Notes: a model not told the origin generated them from the sequence alone. Shown: positions 1-6,889, counted from the stretch's first letter. The stretch is DNA of 12,069 nt from an uncultured Solirubrobacterales bacterium (GCA_937973575.1 CALJKH010000104.1:1-12069), one strand, 5' to 3'. Translations and numbers: made by a program.

Positions 1-734
1 CGTTGATCCCAGATTCACCGAACCAGCCGTACGACATGCATAAGGTGATCGAGTCCGTCATTGACGACGAGGATTTCCTAGAGATTCAGCCGCTCTGGGC
101 GCCGAACATGATCATTGGATTCGGTCGGGTGGAAGGTCGTCCCGTCGGCGTTGTCGCCAACCAACCAATGCAGTTCGCTGGCACTCTCGATATCGAAGCC
201 TCGGAAAAAGCCGCTCGTTTCGTGCGTACCTGCGATGCGTTCAACATTCCTGTTCTCACCTTCGTGGACGTCCCAGGTTTCCTTCCCGGCACAGATCAGG
301 AATGGAACGGCATCATTCGACGCGGCGCAAAGCTGATTTACGCCTACGCCGAGGCGACCGTTCCCCTCGTAACGGTCATCACCCGCAAGGCTTACGGCGG
401 GGCGTATGTGGTCATGAACTCAAAGCACCTTGCCTCCGACTTCTCAGTCGCATGGCCAACTGCCGAGGTTGCAGTGATGGGTGCTGAAGGCGCCGTCAAC
501 ATCATCTACCGCCGTGACATCGCAGAGAGCCCGACTCCCGACGAGCGTCGCCAGGTACTGATGGACGACTACAAGGCGCGGTTCGCCAACCCGTACAGCG
601 CTGCAGAGCGCGGCTACGTGGACGATGTGATCCTGCCTCACGAGACTCGTCCACGCTTGATCACTGAGCTTGAGGCTCTGATGACCAAGCGTGATCCTGG
701 CCCGCAGCGCAAGCACGGCAACATCCCGCTTTAG
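1..734 (+). CDS. Acyl-CoA carboxylase carboxyltransferase (beta) subunit, 5' truncated
   Basis: This is the C-terminal part (243 codons visible) of a biotin-dependent acetyl/propionyl-CoA carboxylase carboxyltransferase, which moves the carboxyl group from carboxybiotin to an acyl-CoA in the cytoplasm. The frame is open through the left edge, so the true start lies outside; the full family protein is about 510-540 residues. Family hallmarks are visible in order: FVDVPGFLPG, GAKLIYAYAEATVP, the RKAYGGAY block that forms part of the acyl-CoA site, GAEGAVNIIYRR, and the conserved C-terminal KHGNIPL. The residue after YGGAY is Val (codon 408-410). In the Streptomyces enzymes this site is Asp in propionyl-specific PccB and Ile in AccB, which also takes acetyl-CoA, so a hydrophobic residue hints at broader substrate use. 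The next gene starts 11 bases downstream, which implies an operon with the epsilon-like and alpha subunits. Family assignment is very secure; the acyl substrate is not. Confidence 0.96.
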   Translation, partial: LIPDSPNQPYDMHKVIESVIDDEDFLEIQPLWAPNMIIGFGRVEGRPVGVVANQPMQFAGTLDIEASEKAARFVRTCDAFNIPVLTFVDVPGFLPGTDQEWNGIIRRGAKLIYAYAEATVPLVTVITRKAYGGAYVVMNSKHLASDFSVAWPTAEVAVMGAEGAVNIIYRRDIAESPTPDERRQVLMDDYKARFANPYSAAERGYVDDVILPHETRPRLITELEALMTKRDPGPQRKHGNIPL

Positions 735-745
735 GTCACTGGCTG

Positions 746-964
746 ATGAATCGCCGCCCGCAGCTCGAGATCGTCGCGCCGAGCGCCTCCCCTGAGGAAG
801 CAGCTGCGATTGTCGCCGCGCTAGAGCAGTTCATGCGCCAAACGGCCCCAACTCCAGTTGCGGCTGGACCTTCGATCCCGGCCTGGCAGCGCGCTGCGCT
901 TGCTGAGGGAGTTCACCGCGATCCTCACGCTCGCTCAGTCACTCAATATGGCTTTCCCACGTAA
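746..964 (+). CDS. Acyl-CoA carboxylase epsilon-like subunit
   Basis: This 72-residue protein has the features of the actinobacterial acyl-CoA carboxylase epsilon subunit family. A short N-terminal strand (LEIVAPSASPEEAAAI) leads into an alanine-rich helix (IVAALEQFM). A low-complexity Ala/Pro stretch follows, then a tail around PAWQRAALAEG. In Streptomyces and Mycobacterium such small proteins bind the carboxyltransferase core and stimulate the holoenzyme; they have no catalytic residues of their own. The ATG at 746 is 11 bases after the carboxyltransferase stop, and the alpha subunit begins 27 bases after this stop, so the gene is sandwiched between the two subunits it would bridge. No strong Shine-Dalgarno is visible, and translational coupling is plausible. 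The sequence match is family-level and short, so position in the operon carries much of the weight. Confidence 0.85.
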   Translation: MNRRPQLEIVAPSASPEEAAAIVAALEQFMRQTAPTPVAAGPSIPAWQRAALAEGVHRDPHARSVTQYGFPT

Positions 965-991
965 ACACGACTAGTTAGGAATCACCGCCGA

Positions 992-2776
992 ATGTTCAAA
1001 AAGGTTCTAATTGCAAACCGAGGCGAGATCGCCATCCGCGTTATCCGCGCATGCGAAGAGCTCGGTATCGACACAGTCGCCGTTTACTCAGAGGCAGACC
1101 GTGACGCACTCCATGTCAAGCGTGCAACTGAGGCGTACCTGATTGGTCCTGCGCCAGCAGCTGAGAGCTACCTCGTTGTGGACAAGATCCTTGAAGTGAT
1201 TGAGCAGTCCGGTGCTGACGCAGTGCACCCCGGTTACGGCTTCCTTGCAGAGAACGCCGAGTTCGCGCGGGCCCTTGAGGAGCGCGACATCACCTTCATC
1301 GGCCCACCAGCCTCAGCCATTGACGCAATGGGTTCCAAGACCAAGGCTCGTGAGTTGATGGCAGCCGCAGGCGTGCCAATCGTGCCTGGCACGGTTGAGC
1401 CTGTTCCAACGATTGAAGAGGCACGCAAGATCGCCCAGGACGAGATCGGCTACCCAGTTGCAGTCAAGGCAGCAGCTGGCGGCGGCGGCAAGGGCTTCCG
1501 CGTCGCGCTGACAGCTGATGATCTTGAAGAGGCCTTTGAGGGCGCAGCCCGCGAAGGTGAGAAGTTCTTCAACGACGGCACCGTTTACCTCGAGCGTTAC
1601 CTGCCCGACCCACGCCACGTTGAGGTTCAGGTTCTTGCTGACAAGCAGGGCAATGTAATTCACCTCGGCGAGCGCGACTGCTCGATTCAGCGTCGCCACC
1701 AGAAGCTGATCGAGGAAGCGCCAGCACCTGCAGTTGACGAGGCCCTGCGCGAGCACATCGGCAAGGTTGCAACCGATGCAGCCAAGGCTGTTGGCTACCA
1801 CTCGGCAGGAACGATCGAGGGCATGCTCCAAGACGGCGAGTACTTCTTCCTTGAGATGAACACTCGCGTCCAGGTCGAGCACTGCGTGACCGAAATGGTC
1901 ACCGGCATCGACATCGTTCGTGAGCAGATCCTGATCGCAGCTGGCGAAGAGCTGAAGCTCAAGCAGGAGGACGTCGTAATGACCGGCCATGCGATCGAGT
2001 GCCGGATCAACGCTGAGAACGCAGCTAAGAACTTCGCACCAGCTCCAGGCATGATCACCGGCTACCGCGAGCCAACTGGCCCCGGCGTCCGCGTTGACTC
2101 AGGCATTGGGCCAAACAGCGAGATCTCGCCAATGTATGACCCAATGGTCGCCAAGCTGATCGTTTGGGATGAGAACCGTGAGATGGCAACCCGCCGCATG
2201 CTCCGTGCTCTCGGCGAGTACGAGATCGGCAACCTCACGACCCTTATCCCATTCCACGACGCGATCCTCCGGACCGACCAGTGGGCCAACGCTGAGACCT
2301 GCCGCGACCTTGTTGAAGACAAGGATTGGCTGAAAAGCACAGCTCCAGCTCCGGCAGAGGTTGCAGCCGACGCTGACGGCGAAGAGGACGCACCGAAGAT
2401 CACCCAGGACTACATGGTTGAAGTCTCAGGCCGCAGGTTCGACGTCAAGGTCGTAGGCCCGGCATTCGGTGGTGGCGGCGGCGCAGCAGCAGCCCCCGCA
2501 GCCAAGAAGGCAACCCGCAGCAAGCGCTCAGGTGGCGGTGGCGGTGGTGGTGGAGACACCCTCGCTTCGCCAATCCAAGGCACTGTCTTCAAGGTAATTG
2601 CTGAGGCTGGCCAGACTGTTGAAGAGGGAGCACTTCTCTGCATCATCGAAGCGATGAAGATGGAGAACGAGATCACAGCCCACAAGGCTGGTGTGATCAA
2701 GGAGCTTCCGATCGAAGTCGGCGGCGCAGTAAACAACGGTGACACGATCGCCGTGATTACTTCACCAGAAGGCTAG
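992..2776 (+). CDS. Acyl-CoA carboxylase alpha subunit (biotin carboxylase-BCCP fusion)
   Basis: This 594-residue protein carboxylates its own biotin using ATP and bicarbonate, then delivers the carboxyl group to the carboxyltransferase. The N-terminal biotin carboxylase domain (about 1-447) opens with KVLIANRGEIAIRVIRA. It has the ATP-grasp glycine loop GGGGKG (163-168) and the catalytic block E288-M-N290-T-R292-VQVEH. A spacer containing YMVEVSGRRFDVKVV and two poly-glycine runs (493-497 and 514-521) joins it to the C-terminal biotinyl domain (about 525-594). That domain carries the biotin-attachment motif EAMKMEN, with Lys556 as the acceptor. The length is typical of actinobacterial AccA/PccA-type alpha subunits; no separate carboxyltransferase domain is fused. 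The ATG at 992 is preceded by TTAGGA ending 11 bases upstream, a weak ribosome-binding site. Such alpha subunits often serve several carboxylases, so the product (malonyl- or methylmalonyl-CoA) cannot be fixed from this gene alone. Confidence 0.97.
   Translation: MFKKVLIANRGEIAIRVIRACEELGIDTVAVYSEADRDALHVKRATEAYLIGPAPAAESYLVVDKILEVIEQSGADAVHPGYGFLAENAEFARALEERDITFIGPPASAIDAMGSKTKARELMAAAGVPIVPGTVEPVPTIEEARKIAQDEIGYPVAVKAAAGGGGKGFRVALTADDLEEAFEGAAREGEKFFNDGTVYLERYLPDPRHVEVQVLADKQGNVIHLGERDCSIQRRHQKLIEEAPAPAVDEALREHIGKVATDAAKAVGYHSAGTIEGMLQDGEYFFLEMNTRVQVEHCVTEMVTGIDIVREQILIAAGEELKLKQEDVVMTGHAIECRINAENAAKNFAPAPGMITGYREPTGPGVRVDSGIGPNSEISPMYDPMVAKLIVWDENREMATRRMLRALGEYEIGNLTTLIPFHDAILRTDQWANAETCRDLVEDKDWLKSTAPAPAEVAADADGEEDAPKITQDYMVEVSGRRFDVKVVGPAFGGGGGAAAAPAAKKATRSKRSGGGGGGGGDTLASPIQGTVFKVIAEAGQTVEEGALLCIIEAMKMENEITAHKAGVIKELPIEVGGAVNNGDTIAVITSPEG
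2531..2554 (+). repeat. (GGN)8 polyglycine codon tract in the alpha-subunit linker
   Basis: Eight consecutive glycine codons, alternating GGT and GGC and ending in GGA, encode residues 514-521 between the spacer and the biotinyl domain. A shorter five-Gly run followed by four Ala lies at residues 493-501. Flexible Ala/Pro/Gly linkers that let the biotinyl arm swing are normal in this family. The trinucleotide repeat could change length in frame without disrupting the protein. Confidence 0.8.
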
Positions 2777-2786
2777 GCCCAACTTC

Positions 2787-3263
2787 ATGAGCGTCCGCGT
2801 CTGGCGGGCTGACCGAACCGAGGCCGAAACGGTTGCTCGCCTGCTGGTCGAGTTCCGCGACAGCTTCGGTCGTGATTGGCCGTCGGCCAACGCATTTCTA
2901 GCTGGCGTCGAGAAGCTGATCGACACAAACGAGTGCGAATTCCTGCTGGCCGCACCGCATGACGATTCGCCCCCGACCGGAGTCGTCCAGCTCCGGTTCC
3001 GCTTTGGGATCTGGCACGCCTCAACCGACTGCTGGCTTGAGGACCTGTTTGTTGAGGAAGCCTCGCGCCGTCAGGGAGTCGCCAAGGGTTTGGTCGAGTT
3101 CGCTGTTGAGCGCGCCACCGAGCGTGGCTGCCGCAGGCTCGAGCTGGATGTGAGCGAGGCCAACACCGGGGCGATCGCCTTCTACGAGAGTCTCGGCTTC
3201 GGCTTCAAGAGCGACCCTCACAAGGACCTGCTGATGAAGCTGTCAATTCCTCAGCCTGGCTAG
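2787..3263 (+). CDS. GNAT-family N-acetyltransferase
   Basis: This 158-residue cytoplasmic protein has the GNAT fold and would transfer an acetyl group from acetyl-CoA to an amine. The substrate is unknown. The acetyl-CoA pyrophosphate loop is visible as LEDLFVEEASRRQGVAKG (about 84-101), with the R/Q-x-x-G-x-A pattern at R94, G97 and A99. The C-terminal motif B is NTGAIAFYESLGF (126-138), with Tyr133 in the position of the usual general acid. The gene starts 10 bases after the carboxylase alpha-subunit stop, so it is probably co-transcribed, although the functional link is unclear. Its stop codon overlaps the stop of the convergent MBL gene by three bases. Family assignment is secure; a specific role such as small-molecule, antibiotic or protein acetylation cannot be assigned. 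Confidence 0.9.
   Translation: MSVRVWRADRTEAETVARLLVEFRDSFGRDWPSANAFLAGVEKLIDTNECEFLLAAPHDDSPPTGVVQLRFRFGIWHASTDCWLEDLFVEEASRRQGVAKGLVEFAVERATERGCRRLELDVSEANTGAIAFYESLGFGFKSDPHKDLLMKLSIPQPG
3260..3263. other. CTAG palindrome providing stop codons on both strands
   Basis: Bases 3261-3263 are the TAG stop of the GNAT gene on the plus strand. Bases 3260-3262, read on the minus strand, are the TAG stop of the MBL-fold hydrolase. The four-base palindrome CTAG therefore ends both convergent genes, leaving no room between them for a terminator. Confidence 0.92.
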
Positions 3264-4048
3264 GCGCCTGAGACGCGGGCAGCGTTCTCAGCGTGAATTC
3301 GCTTCTGCTCACCTGTTGAACGAGCGAGGGGAAGCGATGCCTCTGCGCCCTTGGCCTCAAGCTCATCGAGGTAGGCGAGGTCCTCATTGATGATCGCGTT
3401 TGCCCTAACAGGGTCCAACAGGCCGCCGTGGCCGGCAATTACGTGCTCGCAGTCTTTGTCCCCGACTAGGTCACGCAAACGCCCCAGAGTGGCTCTATAG
3501 GCCGACAGAGAGCCTCCCTCGGAGATCATTGGGATCTCGACTGGTGAGATGTAGTCCCCAACCACCAGAACTCCGCACCAGCGGGCAAACAGTGCCATCC
3601 CGTCAGCGGTGTGGCCATCGGCCGGGTGGAGCTCAATCTCTTGGGAGCCGATCTCAAGGAAGCCCGGGACTGGAAGCGCCTCAGCTCCCGGCAGTGAGAG
3701 CGTTACGCCGCGGTCGAGGTACCACTGGGCGTCGAAGTCGCGCAACTCGCGGGCAGCTGCGCCTGGCTCACCGGTTAGCCGAGCAGCGCTTGTCTCGGCA
3801 AGCGCGAGTGGAACATCAGGGAAGGCCATGCGGCCAAGCAGGTGGTCCCAATCTGCGTGAGTTGCGATCAGGCCAACAATCGGAAACATCGATTGTTCAC
3901 AGAGAGATGGGAGAAGCTCAAGCTCCTCCGGCATGACGGGGCTGTCGATCAGGAAGGCTTCGTCACCACTGCGAATCAGGGTGCAGGTCGTCTGCCAGAC
4001 AGCGCTCTGGACGAGCAGTACATCTTCGTGAAGGGAGAGGGCGCGCAT
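3260..4048 (-). CDS. Metallo-beta-lactamase-fold hydrolase
   Basis: This 262-residue protein belongs to the MBL-fold metallohydrolases; its substrate is unknown. The core motifs appear in order: a strand with FLIDSP (32-37), the metal motif THADWDH (63-69), DGHTADG with His146, VVGDYIS with Asp165, and IAGHGG with His207. The usual H-x-H-x-D-H is H64-A-D66-W-D68-H69 here, so the second His is an Asp. Similar HxDWDH forms occur in MBL subfamilies, and the site may bind one metal or use an Asp ligand. There is no signal peptide or membrane segment. The C-terminal tail (about 225-262) is charged and helical. The gene lies 21 bases downstream of the HAD gene on the same strand, so both are likely on one transcript. 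A 6-bp hairpin reaches into its start codon, and no good Shine-Dalgarno is visible, which is consistent with coupling to the HAD gene. Confidence 0.88.
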   Translation of the reverse strand: MRALSLHEDVLLVQSAVWQTTCTLIRSGDEAFLIDSPVMPEELELLPSLCEQSMFPIVGLIATHADWDHLLGRMAFPDVPLALAETSAARLTGEPGAAARELRDFDAQWYLDRGVTLSLPGAEALPVPGFLEIGSQEIELHPADGHTADGMALFARWCGVLVVGDYISPVEIPMISEGGSLSAYRATLGRLRDLVGDKDCEHVIAGHGGLLDPVRANAIINEDLAYLDELEAKGAEASLPLARSTGEQKRIHAENAARVSGA

Positions 4049-4063
4049 CCCGAAAGCTCGGGA
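4048..4063 (-). promoter_or_regulatory. Hairpin overlapping the start codon of the MBL gene
   Basis: TCCCGA (4048-4053) and TCGGGA (4058-4063) form a perfect 6-bp inverted repeat around a 4-base loop. In the minus-strand mRNA it lies immediately before the MBL start and takes in the A of the AUG. It is too weak, and lacks a U-run, for an intrinsic terminator. It might limit initiation unless ribosomes arriving from the HAD gene open it. The regulatory role is inference. Confidence 0.3.
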
Positions 4064-4069
4064 AAGCCT

Positions 4070-4768
4070 TTAGCTCAGGCCGAGGAGCTTGATTGCCTCG
4101 CGAAGGTTCTTGACCTCAGCGTCAGGCTTCTTCTGGCCCTTCTCAAGAGTCTCCTTGTTCCGGTTAATCCAGATCACGGGGACCTTCTTCTTGATGCAAG
4201 GCTCGACATCGGTGTGGTAGCTGGATGAAATGTGCACCCAGCCCTTCTTGCCACCAATGCGGCGTTGGAACTCGTTGAAGTGGGCTGGGTCCGGCTTGTA
4301 GGCGCGAACCTGCTGTGCAGTTACAACGAGGTCGAAGTCGAGTGGGATGTGACGGCGAGTGTGGCCAAGCAGCTTGTCGTCAATGTTTGAGACCAGGCCA
4401 GTCTGGAAGTTCTTTGAAAGCTTCTTGAGTGACGGGTTGGTCTCTGAGAATGGCTTCCATGAGGCGATCGACTCTGGGAGGAAGCCAGCCTGTGATGGCT
4501 CAAGGCGCCAACCGATGTTCTCTGCGATCTCGATAACGGTGCGGCGAAGCACCTCTGCGTAAAGCTCGTAGGAGCCAGCTTCGATCTTGTGCTGAATCTC
4601 CTTGAACTGGGAGAGCACCTCAGCCTTGTCGAACTTGACTTCGCCTTCGGTGACTTTCTCGAGTGCGTCCATTACTCCGGTCTCCCAGTCAATGAGAGTG
4701 CCGTAGACGTCGAGGGTGACCCAATTTGGTTTCTTTGGAATTGCCATGCGACGGCCAGTATGCCGCAA
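4070..4768 (-). CDS. HAD-superfamily hydrolase, haloacid dehalogenase type II-like
   Basis: This is a cytoplasmic HAD hydrolase of subfamily I with a helical cap. Motif I is TLDVYGTLIDWETG, with the nucleophile Asp at residue 20. Motif II is LVSNIDD, motif III Lys lies in RAYKPDP, and the motif IV region is HISSSYHTDVEP, followed by VIWINR. This set resembles the L-2-haloacid dehalogenase/HAD-IA group. Motif IV differs from the classic SSNAWD of true dehalogenases, so a phosphatase or other activity is equally possible. I chose the TTG at 4768 because GGAGG (plus-strand CCTCC at 4774-4778) sits five bases upstream of it. The in-frame ATG at 4745-4747, seven codons in, has no nearby Shine-Dalgarno but remains an alternative giving 225 residues. 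The gene is divergent from sucC and precedes the MBL gene by 21 bases. The physiological substrate is unknown. Confidence 0.87.
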   Translation of the reverse strand: MRHTGRRMAIPKKPNWVTLDVYGTLIDWETGVMDALEKVTEGEVKFDKAEVLSQFKEIQHKIEAGSYELYAEVLRRTVIEIAENIGWRLEPSQAGFLPESIASWKPFSETNPSLKKLSKNFQTGLVSNIDDKLLGHTRRHIPLDFDLVVTAQQVRAYKPDPAHFNEFQRRIGGKKGWVHISSSYHTDVEPCIKKKVPVIWINRNKETLEKGQKKPDAEVKNLREAIKLLGLS

Positions 4769-4773
4769 GTTGG

Positions 4774-4778
4774 CCTCC
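4774..4778 (-). promoter_or_regulatory. Shine-Dalgarno GGAGG supporting a TTG start of the HAD gene
   Basis: On the minus strand this reads GGAGG, five bases before the TTG at 4768. It is one of the clearest ribosome-binding sites in the window and is too far (26 bases) from the alternative ATG at 4747, so it favours the TTG start. Confidence 0.55.
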
Positions 4779-4781
4779 GAC

Positions 4782-4798
4782 CTCGTCCCGGTGACGAG
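4782..4798. promoter_or_regulatory. 17-bp inverted repeat in the HAD-sucC divergent region
   Basis: CTCGTC (4782-4787) and GACGAG (4793-4798) are perfect inverted arms around CCGGT. The site is a candidate operator for a dimeric regulator or a 5' UTR hairpin just ahead of the HAD ribosome-binding site. Chance occurrence of a 6-bp palindrome cannot be excluded. Confidence 0.35.
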
Positions 4799-4843
4799 AA
4801 AGCGTCATGAGGGCCCGCTGTATTAGAGTCCGAATTCGCCCCA

Positions 4844-5983
4844 ATGGATCTTCTCGAGTATCAAGGCAAGCAACTTCTTTCGCGTCACGGCGTACCGGTT
4901 CCCTCCGGCAAGCCAGCCGCCACAGTTGCTGACGCCGTAGCCGCTGCCGAGGAGATCGGTTACCCATGTGTCGTCAAGGCTCAGGTACAGATTGGTGGCC
5001 GCGGCAAGCTCGGTGGCATCAAGGTCGCTGCCAACCGCGAAGAGGCTGAGCAGTACTCCAACGACATCCTCGGGATGGACATCAAGGGCCTCACAGTTCA
5101 AGAGCTGTGGATCGAAGAGGCATCGGACATCGCTTCCGAGTACTACGCCTCAATCGTCTTCGACCGTTCCGCCAAGTCCTCACTCGTGATGCTCTCCACC
5201 AAGGGCGGCATGGACATTGAGGCAGTCGCAGAGGAAGACCCAACTGCGATCGCAACTCTTCACGTTGATCCGCTGATCGGCTTCCAAGCCTTCCATGGTC
5301 GTCGCCTCGCGTTTGACGCTGGCGTGGACGCTGATGTGATCGGTCCGATCGGCCAGATGCTCGCCAAGCTCTACGAGACTTATGTAGAAGAGGAAGCACT
5401 TCTGATCGAGGTCAACCCGCTGATCATCACCGCCGACCGTGAGCTGAAGGCACTTGACGCCAAGGTCACACTCGACGGGAACGCCCTTTACCGCCACGCA
5501 GATAACGCAGAGCTCAGCGACCCATCAGCTGAGGATCCGCAGGAGAAGATGGCGAAGGAACGCGGACTCACCTACGTCAAGCTCGACGGCAACGTTGGCA
5601 TCCTCGGCAACGGCGCGGGCCTCGTAATGAGCACCCTTGACGTCGTCGCACAGGCCGGCGGCAAGCCAGCCAACTTCCTTGACGCTGGCGGCGGAAGCAA
5701 GGCAGAGGCAATCACCGCGGCTTGCGAAGTAATCCTTTCCGACCCCAAGGTCACAGCAGTCCTGTTCAACATCTTCGGCGGCATCACCCGCTGCGATGAG
5801 GTAGCCAAGGGTCTGATTGAGGCATTCGCCCAGATCAACCCAACGGTCCCATTCGTTGTCCGTCTTGACGGCACCAACGATGTCGCAGGCCGCGAGCTGC
5901 TTGCAGAGGCAAACCTTCCAAATGTCCATACCGTCGCGACAATGCTCGAGGCGGCCGAGAAGGTTGTGGAGCTGGCCTCATGA
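4844..5983 (+). CDS. sucC: Succinyl-CoA synthetase (ADP-forming) beta subunit
   Basis: This 379-residue protein is the ATP-grasp and CoA-ligase beta subunit that pairs with SucD to interconvert succinyl-CoA and succinate with nucleotide triphosphate formation in the TCA cycle. It opens with MDLLEYQGKQLLSRHGVPVP. It contains the ATP-grasp segment VVKAQVQIGGRGKLGGIKVA, the metal-site stretch LLIEVNPLI, LDGNVGILGNGAGLVMSTLD, NFLDAGGGS, and the C-terminal LFNIFGGITRCDEVAKG of the CoA-ligase domain. Its length is close to the roughly 388 residues of the E. coli protein. The stop TGA overlaps the sucD ATG in an ATGA, a sign of translational coupling. The ATG at 4844 has no clear Shine-Dalgarno, and -10-like hexamers lie 15-23 bases upstream, so the leader would be very short. 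ATP versus GTP preference is not decided by the motifs seen. Confidence 0.97.
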   Translation: MDLLEYQGKQLLSRHGVPVPSGKPAATVADAVAAAEEIGYPCVVKAQVQIGGRGKLGGIKVAANREEAEQYSNDILGMDIKGLTVQELWIEEASDIASEYYASIVFDRSAKSSLVMLSTKGGMDIEAVAEEDPTAIATLHVDPLIGFQAFHGRRLAFDAGVDADVIGPIGQMLAKLYETYVEEEALLIEVNPLIITADRELKALDAKVTLDGNALYRHADNAELSDPSAEDPQEKMAKERGLTYVKLDGNVGILGNGAGLVMSTLDVVAQAGGKPANFLDAGGGSKAEAITAACEVILSDPKVTAVLFNIFGGITRCDEVAKGLIEAFAQINPTVPFVVRLDGTNDVAGRELLAEANLPNVHTVATMLEAAEKVVELAS

Positions 5984-6855
5984 GCGTCCTCGTAGGTAAC
6001 GACACAAAGCTTGTCGTGTCCGGCATCACCGGTCGCGAAGGCACCTTCCACACTCTCAACAACCGTGCCTACGGCACCAACGTTGTTGCTGGTGTAACAC
6101 CTGGCAAGGGCGGGCAGGACGTTGAGGGAATCCCAGTCTTCGACACGCTCCACAAGGCTGTTGACGAGACCGGTGCCAACACGGCAATGATCTTCGTCCC
6201 ACCAAGGTTCGCCGCTGACGCAATCCTTGAGGCCGAGGACGCTGGCATTGAGCTGATCATCGCGATCACAGAGGGCATCCCAGCCCACGACGAACTTCGA
6301 GTCTTCAACCACATCCAGTCCAAGGGCACAAGCCGCTTGGTTGGCCCTAACTGCCCCGGCATTCTTTCGCCAGGCAAGGCCAACGTGGGCATCATCCCAG
6401 CCTCCTTCTTCCGTGAAGGCCAGGTTGGTGTTGTTTCCCGCTCAGGAACGCTCACCTACCAAATCGGTAATGAGCTGGCACAGCGTGGCTTTGGAAACTC
6501 GTCGATCGTTGGTATCGGCGGCGACCCAGTTCCAGGTTCAAACTTCATCGACATCATCAAGCTCTTTGAAGCTGACGATCAGACAGAACTGATCGTGATG
6601 AGCGGCGAAATTGGCGGCGACGCTGAGGAACAGGCTGCTGAGTACATCAAGGAGCACGTCACGAAGCCAGTGATCGGCTATATCGCCGGATTCACAGCGC
6701 CTCCCGGCAAGCAGATGGGTCACGCTGGGGCGATCGTCTCCGGTTCGAAGGGCACCGCGGCTGCCAAGGCTGAAGCTCTTGAAGCCTGTGGAGTCCGCGT
6801 CGGTCGCACCCCGACCGCAGTCGCCGACATCGCCGCCGAGATCCTCGGCGCGTAA
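5980..6855 (+). CDS. sucD: Succinyl-CoA synthetase alpha subunit
   Basis: This 291-residue subunit carries the CoA-binding Rossmann domain and the phosphohistidine of succinyl-CoA synthetase. The N-terminal CoA site is visible as VSGITGREGTFH and GVTPGKGGQDVEGIPVFDT. A second conserved stretch is GPNCPGILSPG, followed by GQVGVVSRSGTLTYQI. The active-site histidine is His248 in QMGHAGAIVSG, with a C-terminal GVRVGRTPTAVADI typical of the family. The gene overlaps the sucC end by four bases. GGAG at 5968-5971 inside sucC gives a good ribosome-binding site eight bases before the ATG. Nothing is missing relative to the usual 290-residue length. Both subunits together should make a complete enzyme. 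Confidence 0.97.
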   Translation: MSVLVGNDTKLVVSGITGREGTFHTLNNRAYGTNVVAGVTPGKGGQDVEGIPVFDTLHKAVDETGANTAMIFVPPRFAADAILEAEDAGIELIIAITEGIPAHDELRVFNHIQSKGTSRLVGPNCPGILSPGKANVGIIPASFFREGQVGVVSRSGTLTYQIGNELAQRGFGNSSIVGIGGDPVPGSNFIDIIKLFEADDQTELIVMSGEIGGDAEEQAAEYIKEHVTKPVIGYIAGFTAPPGKQMGHAGAIVSGSKGTAAAKAEALEACGVRVGRTPTAVADIAAEILGA

Positions 6856-6889
6856 CCACCCGCGTCTATCTCGTAGGCTGGGTTAAGTA

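Larger units (their letters stand above)
4769..4843. promoter_or_regulatory. Divergent promoter region between the HAD gene and sucC
   Basis: These 75 bases must hold the promoters of both the HAD-MBL unit (-) and sucCD (+). The only AT-rich island is TATTAGAGT at 4821-4829. It offers -10-like hexamers for the plus strand (TATTAG or TAGAGT) and, overlapping them, TCTAAT on the minus strand. No convincing -35 is visible at standard spacing. A perfect inverted repeat lies nearer the HAD gene and is listed separately. Promoter function is inferred from gene orientation. Confidence 0.45.

Noticed and set aside
1313..1990. 225-codon open frame on the minus strand inside the carboxylase alpha gene
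   Set aside because: It lies wholly antisense to a highly conserved catalytic region, shows no recognisable domain, and is explained by codon bias of the true gene.
4070..4768. Naming the HAD gene a true 2-haloacid dehalogenase
   Set aside because: The motif IV region (SSSYHTD) differs from the catalytic SSNAWD pattern, and nothing nearby suggests haloacid metabolism, so only the superfamily call is supported.
5572..6312. 246-codon minus-strand open frame spanning the sucC-sucD junction
   Set aside because: It is antisense to two conserved enzymes with intact motifs. Its translation has no recognisable fold or motif order.
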